Source of the DNA: Proteobacteria bacterium UBA664
Lineage (GTDB): Bacteria; Pseudomonadota; Gammaproteobacteria; UBA7966
Direction: 5' to 3'
Assembly (NCBI GenBank): GCA_002299125.1
Contig: DBNU01000165.1
Span: 1-32,067, forward strand
Length of the DNA stretch: 32,067 nt
Under the pieces are notes generated by a model. It worked only from the letters and a program-made list of their open reading frames with translations, had not been told where the DNA came from and ran no database searches. This document shows positions 1-7,039 of this stretch, in pieces; position 1 is the stretch's first letter; every line of letters begins with the position of its first letter. The translations under genes were made by a program, and so were the position numbers.

Positions 1-1666
1 GCGTGGAGAAGATCTCGGGGTGGTCCAGGGTCACGCGGATGCCGCGCCAGCCGAGGAAGGGGTTGTCCTCCTCGTAGCGGAAGTAGGGCAGGGGCTTGTC
101 CCCGCCCACATCCAGGGTGCGCATATGCACCGGCTGGGGCGCGAAGGCCTCCAGCACCTGGCGATAGACCTCGACCTGCTCGTCCTCGTCCGGAAAGGCG
201 TCCCGCACCAGAAAGGGCACTTCCGTGCGATAGAGGCCGACCCCGTCCGCGCCGCTGCCCAGTGTGGGCGAGATGTCCGACAGGAGGCCGGTGTTCACGT
301 AGAGCTGGATGCGCCGACCATCGCGCGTGCGCCCGGGCAGGTCCTTCAGCTCGGCGAGTTCGCGCCCGATGGCCTCCTGTTCGCGCAGCGCCCGGCGGAA
401 CTCCTGCAGCACGCTGGCGGGTGGTGCGATGAAGAGTCGCGCCTGATTGGCGTCGATGACGGCCTCCTCGCCGTCCAGACGCCCCAGGGGGAGGTCGTCG
501 AAGCCGAGCACGGCGGGGATGCCGAGGGCGCGGGCCAGCACCGCCGTGTGCGAATAGGCGGAACCGCGCACCGACACCAGGCCCACCAGGCGCTTGGAGG
601 GCACCTCCGCCACCTGGGCGATGGAGATCTCCTCACCGACCAGGATGGTGCGGCGCGGATAGACCTTGGGCTCACTGCTCGCCCGTTGCAGCTTCTGCAA
701 CACGCGGCGACCGATGTCACGGATGTCCTCGGCGCGGGTGCGGATGTAGCCCTCGTCCATCTGTTCGAAAATGCGGGCATTCGCGGACCAGGTGTCACGC
801 AGCGCGCCCTGGGCCCACTGACCGCCCCGGATGCGCTCCAGCGCCTCGGCGACCAGCCGGCCGTCGGCATGCAGCAGCATCGCATGCACGTTGAAGATGG
901 CGAGCTCTTCCGGCTTGATGAGGGTGGTCATGCGCGAAGTGGCGTGCTCGATCTCGCCGCGCACGGCGGCCACCGCCTCCAGGAACAACCGCTCCTCATC
1001 CGCGATCGGCCCGCCCTCGCGGTCGGGTACGGCGTTCAGATCCGCCTCCGGGAAGGCCACCACCAGGGTGCCGATGGCGATCCCGGCCGTCCCGCACAGT
1101 GCCTCGGCGTAGCGCACGGCGCTGCCGCGGCGGGTGAGTTGCTGCTTCAGACCGCCGGTCGCGGCCGCATGCTGCAGGCCACCGGCCAACTGGGCGGCGA
1201 TGGTGACGAGGAAGGCGGTGTCGTTCTTGCTGAACAACCGCTCGTCCTGCTGCTGGGTGACCAGCACCCCGAGCACCTGACCGAAGTGGATGATGGGCAC
1301 GCCAAGGAAGGCCTGGCAGCGTTCTTCGCCGGTCAGCGGGAAGTACTTGTAGCGCGGGTGTTCGCTGGCGCGGGACAGGTGCACGGGCTCGCGCCGCTCG
1401 GCCACCAGACCGGTGACGCCCTCGGAGCGATGCAGGCGCACCCGACCCACGGCCGCGGGATTGAGCCCCTCGGTCGCCATGAGGACGAAGTTCTCGCCGT
1501 CCTCGGAGAGGTAGATCGAGCAGACCTCGGTGGTGAGTCCTTCGCGCACGCGCCGCACCACGATGCGCAGGGCCTCGTCGAGGCTGCGCGCGGCGGCGAC
1601 CTCCGTCATGATCCGCTGCAGCAATTCCAGGCTGGGCGTACGGTGGTCGGCGGCCGATGGCTGCAC
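1..1666 (-). CDS. ptsP: Phosphoenolpyruvate-protein phosphotransferase PtsP (EI-Ntr), 3' end outside window
   Basis: First enzyme of the nitrogen-type phosphotransferase chain: it takes phosphate from PEP onto a histidine and passes it to NPr. The minus frame is open from a GTG at 1666 to the window edge (about 555 of roughly 750 residues). Residues about 10-170 form a GAF domain (LELLQRIMTEVAAARSLDEA onward), which distinguishes PtsP from the sugar-type EI. A linker and the EI N-terminal domain follow. The phosphorylatable histidine is H373 in GSAYSHTAVLAR, and the start of the PEP-binding barrel is seen at the edge as NPFLGWRGIR. The GTG is chosen because a GGAG lies 7 nt upstream and the GAF domain begins just after it. 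The next ATG, 19 codons in, would clip the domain. The gene follows an aldolase gene on the same strand with a 107-nt gap. The catalytic C-terminus and downstream neighbours are not visible. Confidence 0.95.
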   Translation of the reverse strand, partial: MQPSAADHRTPSLELLQRIMTEVAAARSLDEALRIVVRRVREGLTTEVCSIYLSEDGENFVLMATEGLNPAAVGRVRLHRSEGVTGLVAERREPVHLSRASEHPRYKYFPLTGEERCQAFLGVPIIHFGQVLGVLVTQQQDERLFSKNDTAFLVTIAAQLAGGLQHAAATGGLKQQLTRRGSAVRYAEALCGTAGIAIGTLVVAFPEADLNAVPDREGGPIADEERLFLEAVAAVRGEIEHATSRMTTLIKPEELAIFNVHAMLLHADGRLVAEALERIRGGQWAQGALRDTWSANARIFEQMDEGYIRTRAEDIRDIGRRVLQKLQRASSEPKVYPRRTILVGEEISIAQVAEVPSKRLVGLVSVRGSAYSHTAVLARALGIPAVLGFDDLPLGRLDGEEAVIDANQARLFIAPPASVLQEFRRALREQEAIGRELAELKDLPGRTRDGRRIQLYVNTGLLSDISPTLGSGADGVGLYRTEVPFLVRDAFPDEDEQVEVYRQVLEAFAPQPVHMRTLDVGGDKPLPYFRYEEDNPFLGWRGIRVTLDHPEIFST

Positions 1667-1773
1667 GGTATGGCTCCGGTAGGGCGGGTGCGGGATGCGT
1701 GCCACGATGCAAGGACGCACATGCAAGTATTGGGGCAGGCCAGCAGTCGGGCAAGCGCCGCGGCAATGCGCCC

Positions 1774-2430
1774 TCAGTCGCGGCTGACGATAAGCCCGGG
1801 CCGGTAATCGGCGAAGCGCGCCAGGGCTTCTTCCATCTCTGCCGGCGTGAGCAGCACCGGTCCGCCGGCAGCGAGCGCAAACAGAAAATGCTGCGCCAGC
1901 ACCTCCAGCTCGAGCGCGGTTGCGAGGGCCTCGGAGAGGTCACGCCCCAGCGCGATCTGACCGTGATTGGCGAGCAGACAGGCCCGCCGCCCGGCAAGGG
2001 CCGAGAGCGCCGCGTCCGAGAGCGCCTGGGTGCCGAAGGTCGCGTAACTGCCACAGCGCACGTCGCCCCCACCGAGGCGCGCGACCATGTAGTGAAAGGC
2101 CGGGATGTCCTGCCTGGTGCAGGCGACGCCGGTGGCGGCGGGGGAGTGCGTGTGGACGATGGCACCGACCTCCGGTCGCGCGGCGTAGATGTCGCGGTGC
2201 ATGCGCCACTCGCTTGAGGGTCGCCCCCCCGCTGGTGCAAGGACTTCGCCCTGCTGGTCCAGATGCACCATGAGTTCGGGCGCGAGTCGCTCCGCGGGCA
2301 CGGCGGAGGGGGTGACGAGCAATCCGTCCGGCAGGCGGATGGAGGCGTTGCCGGCCGCACCCACGTTCAGACCGCGCTCGGCCAGGATCCGCATGCTGCG
2401 CAGCAATTCCTCGGCGGCGGCGATCATCAT
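1774..2430 (-). CDS. Class II aldolase/adducin family protein (L-fuculose-phosphate aldolase-like)
   Basis: A 218-residue zinc aldolase of the FucA/AraD/MtnB fold. Zinc ligands and catalytic acid are intact: E74 in PSSEWRMHRD, H93 and H95 in IVHTHSP, and H156 in ANHGQIALG. This spacing is the same as in E. coli FucA (E73, H92, H94, H155) shifted by one. The N-terminal GNASIR motif that binds substrate phosphate in this family is present as AAGNASIRL. The frame is open further upstream, but the ATG at 2430 has a GAGG 9 nt before it and the family normally begins there; a second ATG follows directly. It lies between a glutamine synthetase-like gene (98 nt upstream) and ptsP (107 nt downstream), all on one strand and possibly co-transcribed. 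The substrate is not evident; generic FucA-like annotation is all the sequence supports. Confidence 0.9.
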   Translation of the reverse strand: MMIAAAEELLRSMRILAERGLNVGAAGNASIRLPDGLLVTPSAVPAERLAPELMVHLDQQGEVLAPAGGRPSSEWRMHRDIYAARPEVGAIVHTHSPAATGVACTRQDIPAFHYMVARLGGGDVRCGSYATFGTQALSDAALSALAGRRACLLANHGQIALGRDLSEALATALELEVLAQHFLFALAAGGPVLLTPAEMEEALARFADYRPGLIVSRD

Positions 2431-2528
2431 GACGCGCGTCCTCGTGTGGCGGATGCTGGGGCAACGACTGTACGTGCTGCCCCGGTCTGGTGCACGGCGG
2501 GCAGCGCCTGCTGCGCTGGCCCGGGGGG

Positions 2529-3866
2529 TCAATACACCTCGAGATACTCGTTCCGCTCCCAGTCGGAGACGTGCTCCGCCAGACGGGTGAGTTCATGGCG
2601 CTTGACGGTACAGAAACTGTGGACGAAGGCGGGGCCCAAGGCCTCGACGAGCAGCGCGTCGGCCGCGAGCGCGGTCAGGGCCGAGGCGAGGTCGGCAGGC
2701 AGCGCGGGCAGGTCGGCGTTCATTTCGCAGAGACCTTCACTGGCCGGCGACAACTCCCGCCTCGCCGCAAGTCCCGCGAGACCGGCGGCCAGGACCGCTG
2801 CCGCCGACAGGTAGGGGTTCGACAGTCCCGACGCGGCCCGCAATTCCGGGCGTGCCGCCGGCGTCCCGAGTGCCTTCAGCCGCACGAAGGCCGAGCGATC
2901 CTCGATACCCCAACCCACCTTCGAGGGCGCGAAGGTGTGGGGGCGGAAGCGGCGGTAGCAGTTGGGGGTCGGTGCAGCGAGTGCGGTCACGGCTGCGGCG
3001 TGATCGAGCACGCCCTGCGTGAAGGCGGCGAGGGCGGCATTGGGACCGGGTCGCCGGGCGCGGGTATCGTGAAACACCGGTTTGCCGGTGCGCAGGTCCT
3101 TCAGCGAGACGTGCACGTGGCCGCCCGACCCGGCCAGGCCGGCGGCGGGCTTGGACATGAAACTTGCTAGGAGTCCGGCCCGATGGGCCAGTTCCTTGAC
3201 CGCGTTCTTGAAGGTGAAGGCCTTGTCCGCGGCCGCCAGCCCTTCGGCCGGGGCGAAGTTCACCTCGAACTGCGAGGGTGCGTACTCGCAATTGTGGGTG
3301 GTGACGTCGATGCCCGCGGCCATCAACTGCTCGAGCAGGGTGTCAAGGAAGGGCACGTGGTGGTTGCGGGTCGCGTTGAAGATGTGCACGCCGCCGAAGA
3401 GGGGTTCGCGGGTGCGTGGATCGAGCAGGTAGAACTCGTACTCGTGGCCAAAGACGGCACTGACCCCCTGCGCGCGGGCGCTGGCCAGCACCCGCTTCAG
3501 CACCTGCCGGGGGGCTGCGTCGATGGCCTCCGTTGCGCTCCAGTGCGCATCGCAGATCACCTTCCAGGTGCCGGGCAGCCAGGGCACCGGGGCGAGGGTG
3601 TCGAGGTCGGCGAGGAGGATCTGGTCGCGATAGCAGACCTCTTCGTTCAGGCCGGTGCCGGGGACGATGGCGGAGGCCGTGTCGAGGGCCACCGTACCGC
3701 CATACATGTTCAGGCCCGCGCGCAGGAAGGCCTCGGCCTGATTCACCGGCACCACCTTGACCCGCGCGATGCCGTGGAGATCCGGCAGCTCAAAGCGCAG
3801 GAAGCGCGCCTCGCGCGCCGCCAGGCTTCGCAGGAAGGTACGGATGCGTTCGGTACTGGTGACCAT
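2529..3866 (-). CDS. Glutamine synthetase family protein (GlnT/PuuA-like, non-adenylylated type)
   Basis: An ATP-dependent amide ligase of 445 residues, joining glutamate with ammonia or an amine. Metal and substrate motifs are visible: HEYEFYLLDP at 141-150, ATRNHHVPFLD near 165-175, HNCEYAPSQFEVNF at 191-204, the ammonia/glutamate loop KPAAGLAGSGGHVHVSL at 239-255, and RRFRPHTFAPSKVGWGIEDRSAF further on. The Tyr-containing adenylylation motif of GlnA (NLYDLPP) is absent, so it is not the classical GlnE-controlled enzyme. The usual acidic residue just before NPYL is replaced in SGLSNPYL. Resemblance is closer to type III GlnT, gamma-glutamylmethylamide or gamma-glutamylpolyamine synthetases. 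A GGAAG precedes the ATG at 3866. The true substrate is unknown, and the gene is best left as a family member. Confidence 0.9.
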   Translation of the reverse strand: MVTSTERIRTFLRSLAAREARFLRFELPDLHGIARVKVVPVNQAEAFLRAGLNMYGGTVALDTASAIVPGTGLNEEVCYRDQILLADLDTLAPVPWLPGTWKVICDAHWSATEAIDAAPRQVLKRVLASARAQGVSAVFGHEYEFYLLDPRTREPLFGGVHIFNATRNHHVPFLDTLLEQLMAAGIDVTTHNCEYAPSQFEVNFAPAEGLAAADKAFTFKNAVKELAHRAGLLASFMSKPAAGLAGSGGHVHVSLKDLRTGKPVFHDTRARRPGPNAALAAFTQGVLDHAAAVTALAAPTPNCYRRFRPHTFAPSKVGWGIEDRSAFVRLKALGTPAARPELRAASGLSNPYLSAAAVLAAGLAGLAARRELSPASEGLCEMNADLPALPADLASALTALAADALLVEALGPAFVHSFCTVKRHELTRLAEHVSDWERNEYLEVY

Positions 3867-3975
3867 GAGGCAGACTTCCGGAAGGCGAGCAGGCGCGCGA
3901 ATGTAGGGGCGCGACGCGGGCGGCGCAATTCTCCTCCGCGCGGCCGCCCCGGCCGGGCAAGCGGCGGGGCGCGGC

Positions 3976-3981
3976 TATACT
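3976..3981 (+). promoter_or_regulatory. TATACT -10-like box close to a start codon
   Basis: TATACT preceded by GC lies only 7 nt before the ATG at 3989. A transcript starting 6-8 nt past this box would begin at or next to the ATG, so the gene could be leaderless. No convincing -35 box is seen at 16-18 nt upstream, and no Shine-Dalgarno sequence precedes the ATG. Confidence 0.4.
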
Positions 3982-3988
3982 CGAGCCC

Positions 3989-4633
3989 ATGCCCCCTGCC
4001 ACCCTGCTTCCGCCACCGCGCTCAGGCCCTTGTGCCTTGTGGGCTGTGCTGCTCTGCCTCTCGAGTCCGGTCAGCGGCGAGCTCCTCTACCAGTGGCAGG
4101 ACCCCCGCACCGGCACCACCCAGTTCTCGGGCCAGCCGCCGGGCTGGTATCGCTCGGATCGGGCGAGCGGCCCGCGCGTGCTCGTTTTTCATCGCGGGCA
4201 ACTCGTGGACGATACGGCCGTGCCCGTTACCGAAGACCGGCGCGCAGCCCTGCGCGCTGAGGCGATCGCCGTCGCGGGTGGGGGCGGCCCGCAGGCCGCG
4301 GGGTCGCCGGCGGCAACGCCGGGACGCGCGGATGCGCCCGACACTGCGGTGGCAGCGGCCGCCGACGCCGCTCTGGCCGAGGCGGAGGCCACGGATGCCG
4401 CTGCCGGCGTCGCGGATGCCGGCGCAGGAGCAGCGACGCCCGTCGATGAGCGCGAGCGGGCGCGCGAGGTGCTGGAGCGCTTCGATGCCGCGCAGCTCGC
4501 GGCGGTGCGCGCCATGGTGGACGCCCTGCTGCCCGCGGCAGTCCCGGTGCCGGAGGCTCCCGGGTCGGTCACACCCCCCGCAGGGATTGCCACAGACGCC
4601 CCCACCGACACGCCCGCCCGCCCCGGGCCCTGA
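3989..4633 (+). CDS. Secreted DUF4124-like protein with Ala-rich region
   Basis: A 214-residue protein with an N-terminal hydrophobic stretch (CALWAVLLCLSSPVSG, about residues 15-30) that looks like a signal peptide. It is followed by LYQWQDPRTGTTQFSGQPPGW (LYQW to PPGW), which resembles the DUF4124 pattern of a short beta-hairpin YxWxDxxGxxxYSDxPP. Residues about 90-150 are very alanine-rich (AAAADAALAEAEATDAAAG). A short helical part follows (RAREVLERFDAAQLAAVRAMVDALLP), then a Pro/Thr-rich end. DUF4124 proteins are common periplasmic proteins of proteobacteria with no settled function. The gene is transcribed away from the glutamine synthetase gene and towards the kinase gene. Codon usage is typical for the window. 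The exact start is uncertain because no ribosome-binding site is present; an internal TTG or GTG near codon 17-20 would destroy the signal peptide. Confidence 0.75.
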   Translation: MPPATLLPPPRSGPCALWAVLLCLSSPVSGELLYQWQDPRTGTTQFSGQPPGWYRSDRASGPRVLVFHRGQLVDDTAVPVTEDRRAALRAEAIAVAGGGGPQAAGSPAATPGRADAPDTAVAAAADAALAEAEATDAAAGVADAGAGAATPVDERERAREVLERFDAAQLAAVRAMVDALLPAAVPVPEAPGSVTPPAGIATDAPTDTPARPGP

Positions 4634-4691
4634 GCGACCGGCGCATCGCAGTTCCGCCACCGTGGGAGTGACGAATCTTCACTCCCTCCGT

Positions 4692-4771
4692 CTTGCCCGC
4701 GGAGGCGGGCATCCAGGGTCATCACGCTGTCGCTGCGAAAGGACTGGATCCCCGCCTGCGGCGGAGATGCC
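4692..4771 (+). repeat. Dispersed ~80-bp near-palindromic repeat, copy 1
   Basis: The left arm CCCGCGGAGGCGGGCATCCAG pairs with the right arm CTGGATCCCCGCCTGCGGCG around a centre GTCGCTGCGAAAGGA. It aligns over its full length with the reverse complement of 13530-13611. It lies in the 183-nt gap between two convergent genes (3989-4633 plus and 4817-6220 minus). This copy is more degenerate than copy 2. The arms resemble the widespread ATTCCCGC(N4)GCGGGAAT repeats of proteobacteria such as neisserial dRS3. Confidence 0.8.
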
Positions 4772-4798
4772 GGGATGGCGCGGGGATGCCGGGAGTGC
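4761..4798 (+). repeat. 19-bp tandem repeat, two units, at end of repeat copy 1
   Basis: Units GCGGAGATGCCGGGATGGC (4761-4779) and GCGGGGATGCCGGGAGTGC (4780-4798) follow one another, with a third unit starting (GCGGG). The unit matches the 19-bp tandem repeat flanking copy 2 at 13601-13657. Confidence 0.8.
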
Positions 4799-4816
4799 GC
4801 GGGTTTCAGGCGGAGT

Positions 4817-6220
4817 TCAGCGCTGCCCGTCTGCCAGCCAGCCGAACCAGCCGTCGTTGGCCGTCGCCTCCAGGCGCTGGTGCAGCGTCACGAGGGCCGG
4901 GTTGCCCGGGTCCAGGTGCTCCGTGATGTTGAGATAGTCCTGTGCCAGGACGAAATTGCCATTGGCGATTTCGCGTTCGGCCAGGACGATGAAGCGCTCA
5001 GCCAGGCGCCGCATGCCGGCCAGCCCCTCCGGATGCTTGGGATCCAGATGCAGCAGGCGCGCAAAGTAGTGGTAGGCGTTGTCCTGGGGTGGGTCGGTCA
5101 GGCGATGTTCCAGGAGGCTTTTCTTGCCCAGCCAGACCAGTGCCTCGATGATCTCCGGTGGCGCCACGGTCCCCTGCGGTGGCGCGGGCGGATCGACGGG
5201 GAGGCTCGCCCTCACCGTGGCGCGCGCCAGTCGATCCGTGGACGGAGGCAGGAGTGCCCAGGCCGCGCCCTCGACCCCCAGAAAGAAGCCGAGCGACACC
5301 ACCAGGCCAACGACCAGCACCCTTGGCAGGCGCCGTCCGGCCATGGCTCGTGACTGCGTGAGACTCAGGCTGTGCGGGCGGCGGGCACCTGCCGGCAGGC
5401 TCTGCGGCAGGGCCGTCAGGGTCGGGCTCTCGCGTCCCTGAATCTCGCGGATGTAGTGCACCATGCTGTCGCAGTCGCGAAAGCGCTGGTTGCGGTTCTT
5501 GGCCATCATGAGATCGAGCAGCGGTTGGTAGGCCGCGAGCTCGCCCGGCAGCCGCGGCACCGGCTCGTTGCGATGCTTCAGGATGACTTCCAGCACGGAG
5601 TCCGACTGGTAGGGTTTCGCGCCCGTCAGCATCTCGCAGAGCAGGACGCCCAGCGCGTAGATGTCCGCGCGTCCGTCCACTGCACCCTGTTGCGCCTGCT
5701 CCGGTGCCATGTAGTTCGGCGAACCGAGGAAGACGCCGGTGGAAGTCAGTTCCTGATCGACCGTCAGCCGCTTGGCGATGCCGAAATCGGAGAGGACCGG
5801 GGTGCCGTCCTTGCGGAAGAGGATGTTCGCCGGCTTCACGTCGCGATGCACGATGCCGGCGCGGTGGGCGACTTCGAGGCCCAGGGCCACCTGACGGATG
5901 ATCTCCAGCGCCTCGCGCGGGGGCAGTGGCTGACCAAGACGCGCCTTCAGATCCCCGCCTTCGATGTACTCCATCGACAGGTACACGTGACCATCGGCGA
6001 TGCCGACGTCGTAGACGTGGACGATGTTCGGATGTGACAGCGAGGCGACAAGGCGCCCCTCGTTAAGGAAGCGCTCGACGGTCTCCGAGCCGATGCTCGC
6101 GCGGGCGTCGAGCAGCTTCAACACCACCTTGCGCCCGAGCGATGTCTGCACGGCAAGCAGTGCCGTCGCCATGCCGCCCTGACCGATCGGCGCGATGATC
6201 TGGTAGCCGGGAATGTTCAC
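4817..6220 (-). CDS. Membrane-anchored Hanks-type Ser/Thr protein kinase with TPR-like C-terminal region
   Basis: A 467-residue PknB-like kinase that would phosphorylate Ser/Thr of unknown targets. The kinase domain covers residues about 5-265: glycine loop GQGGMA (13-18), lysine K35 in KVVLKLL, catalytic HRDVKPAN with D127, DFG with D145, APEQ at 172-175, and DIYALGVLLCEML. A single membrane helix follows at about 300-322 (VLVVGLVVSLGFFLGVEGAA). Beyond it, about 140 extracytoplasmic residues contain helical pairs (NAYHYFARLLHLDPKHPEG and FVLAQDYLNITEHLDPGNPA) resembling TPR units. There are no PASTA domains. The GTG start at 6220 is chosen because the kinase domain begins there and a TATACT box sits just upstream. 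The open frame continues a further 126 codons but with non-coding-like composition. It is divergent from rsd. Confidence 0.92.
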   Translation of the reverse strand: MNIPGYQIIAPIGQGGMATALLAVQTSLGRKVVLKLLDARASIGSETVERFLNEGRLVASLSHPNIVHVYDVGIADGHVYLSMEYIEGGDLKARLGQPLPPREALEIIRQVALGLEVAHRAGIVHRDVKPANILFRKDGTPVLSDFGIAKRLTVDQELTSTGVFLGSPNYMAPEQAQQGAVDGRADIYALGVLLCEMLTGAKPYQSDSVLEVILKHRNEPVPRLPGELAAYQPLLDLMMAKNRNQRFRDCDSMVHYIREIQGRESPTLTALPQSLPAGARRPHSLSLTQSRAMAGRRLPRVLVVGLVVSLGFFLGVEGAAWALLPPSTDRLARATVRASLPVDPPAPPQGTVAPPEIIEALVWLGKKSLLEHRLTDPPQDNAYHYFARLLHLDPKHPEGLAGMRRLAERFIVLAEREIANGNFVLAQDYLNITEHLDPGNPALVTLHQRLEATANDGWFGWLADGQR

Positions 6221-6226
6221 GCCGGC

Positions 6227-6232
6227 AGTATA
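6227..6232 (-). promoter_or_regulatory. TATACT -10-like box 6 nt before the kinase start codon
   Basis: On the minus strand the order is GC-TATACT-GCCGGC-GTG. A normal start distance would put the first transcribed base at the GTG, as in a leaderless mRNA. There is no Shine-Dalgarno sequence before the GTG. No good -35 is visible; TTGAAT is present but only 8 nt away. Confidence 0.4.
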
Positions 6233-6321
6233 GCGACCGCATTCAAGCATCCTTTGGCTGCCCGCCGGCGCGCCCGGACCACACCGGCGCAGGCCGGGAG
6301 TGGCCATCCGCCGGCTGCTGC

Positions 6322-6333
6322 GGGTCATGACCC
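6322..6333. promoter_or_regulatory. 12-bp perfect palindrome in the kinase/rsd divergent region
   Basis: GGGTCATGACCC is a perfect inverted repeat, 77 nt before the rsd start codon and about 100 nt from the kinase start. It could be an operator. No regulator can be named from it, and short palindromes occur by chance. Confidence 0.25.
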
Positions 6334-6409
6334 GGTCAAGAAACTGTGGAATCATCCGATGACAGAAGCGCGCCATCACGCGCGCCAGCCAGTCGCACGG
6401 GAGACACCC

Positions 6410-6883
6410 ATGAGCGCTACCGAAACCGATCGTCGCGGCCAGACCCGCGAAGTCATCGAGCACATGCTGGCCGAGCGCCAGGAGATGCTGGTCCTGCTGT
6501 GTCGTGTCTCCGGGGTCGAGCCCTACCACACGCCTCCGGATCGTGCGGACTTCGAGGAGTTTCGGCAGGTGCTCACGGACTACATCGCCTCGGCGCACTT
6601 CGGTCTCTACGCCCGAGTGGCCGACGGCACCGAACGCCGGCGAAGTGTGCTCGAGGTCGCCCTGCGCAACTATCCGCGCATTGCCGAGATCACGAGCGAG
6701 GTGGTGGACTTCACCGAGCGCTACGACATGCGCGAGGATGAAGCCCTTCCTCCCGGACTACCGGCCGCGTTATCCGTGCTTGGTGAGCGGCTGGCCGAGC
6801 GCATCGAGCTCGAGGACCAACTCATCGCTGCCCTCGCCAATCAGCGCCCCGCGCTGGAGATCGTCTCCGGCGGCACCGTCTGA
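6410..6883 (+). CDS. rsd: Rsd/AlgQ family anti-sigma70 regulator
   Basis: A 157-residue protein of the Rsd/AlgQ family, which binds domain 4 of the housekeeping sigma factor and shifts RNA polymerase towards alternative sigma factors. Family features are the N-terminal helix ending MLVLLCRVSGVEP (compare LLVAYYNLVGIKP in E. coli Rsd), then FRQVLTDYIASAHFGLYARV (compare LVDYLSAGHFSIYERI), VVDFTERYD, and the C-terminal ERLAERIELEDQLIAAL. The length matches the family (about 150-160). The frame is open from 6254, but the ATG at 6410 has GGGAG 7 nt upstream and begins where the family begins. It is divergent from the kinase gene, and bioA follows after 156 nt, probably with its own promoter. Confidence 0.9.
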   Translation: MSATETDRRGQTREVIEHMLAERQEMLVLLCRVSGVEPYHTPPDRADFEEFRQVLTDYIASAHFGLYARVADGTERRRSVLEVALRNYPRIAEITSEVVDFTERYDMREDEALPPGLPAALSVLGERLAERIELEDQLIAALANQRPALEIVSGGTV

Positions 6884-6961
6884 GCCGCAGTCATCGCCGG
6901 CGCGGTTACCACCGCTGGCAGACGGCCACGGTGTGGCAGATCTCTATTGCGCCAGCACCGA

Positions 6962-6989
6962 GTGACTCCCAAACCGACGCCCCGATAAT
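6962..6989 (+). promoter_or_regulatory. Possible bioA promoter
   Basis: GTGACT (6962-6967) and GATAAT (6984-6989) are separated by 16 nt and lie about 50 nt before the bioA start. Matches to sigma70 boxes are 4/6 and 5/6. Confidence 0.35.
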
Positions 6990-7039
6990 TCCTGCGTCCC
7001 CGTTCCACCGCGCCCGAAGCTGCCGAGTGCATCGCGTCC

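Noticed and set aside
20..1807. Long plus-strand open frame of 595 codons over ptsP
   Set aside because: It is the antisense shadow of ptsP. The minus strand gives a recognisable GAF-EI protein, while the plus translation has no family resemblance.
4681..4810. CRISPR-like array
   Set aside because: The 19-bp units are directly adjacent with no spacers, and no cas genes are near.
6221..6598. N-terminal extension of the kinase frame up to an ATG at 6598
   Set aside because: The extra 126 residues are rich in Arg/His/Cys without family similarity, overlap the rsd start on the other strand, and span the promoter-like TATACT.
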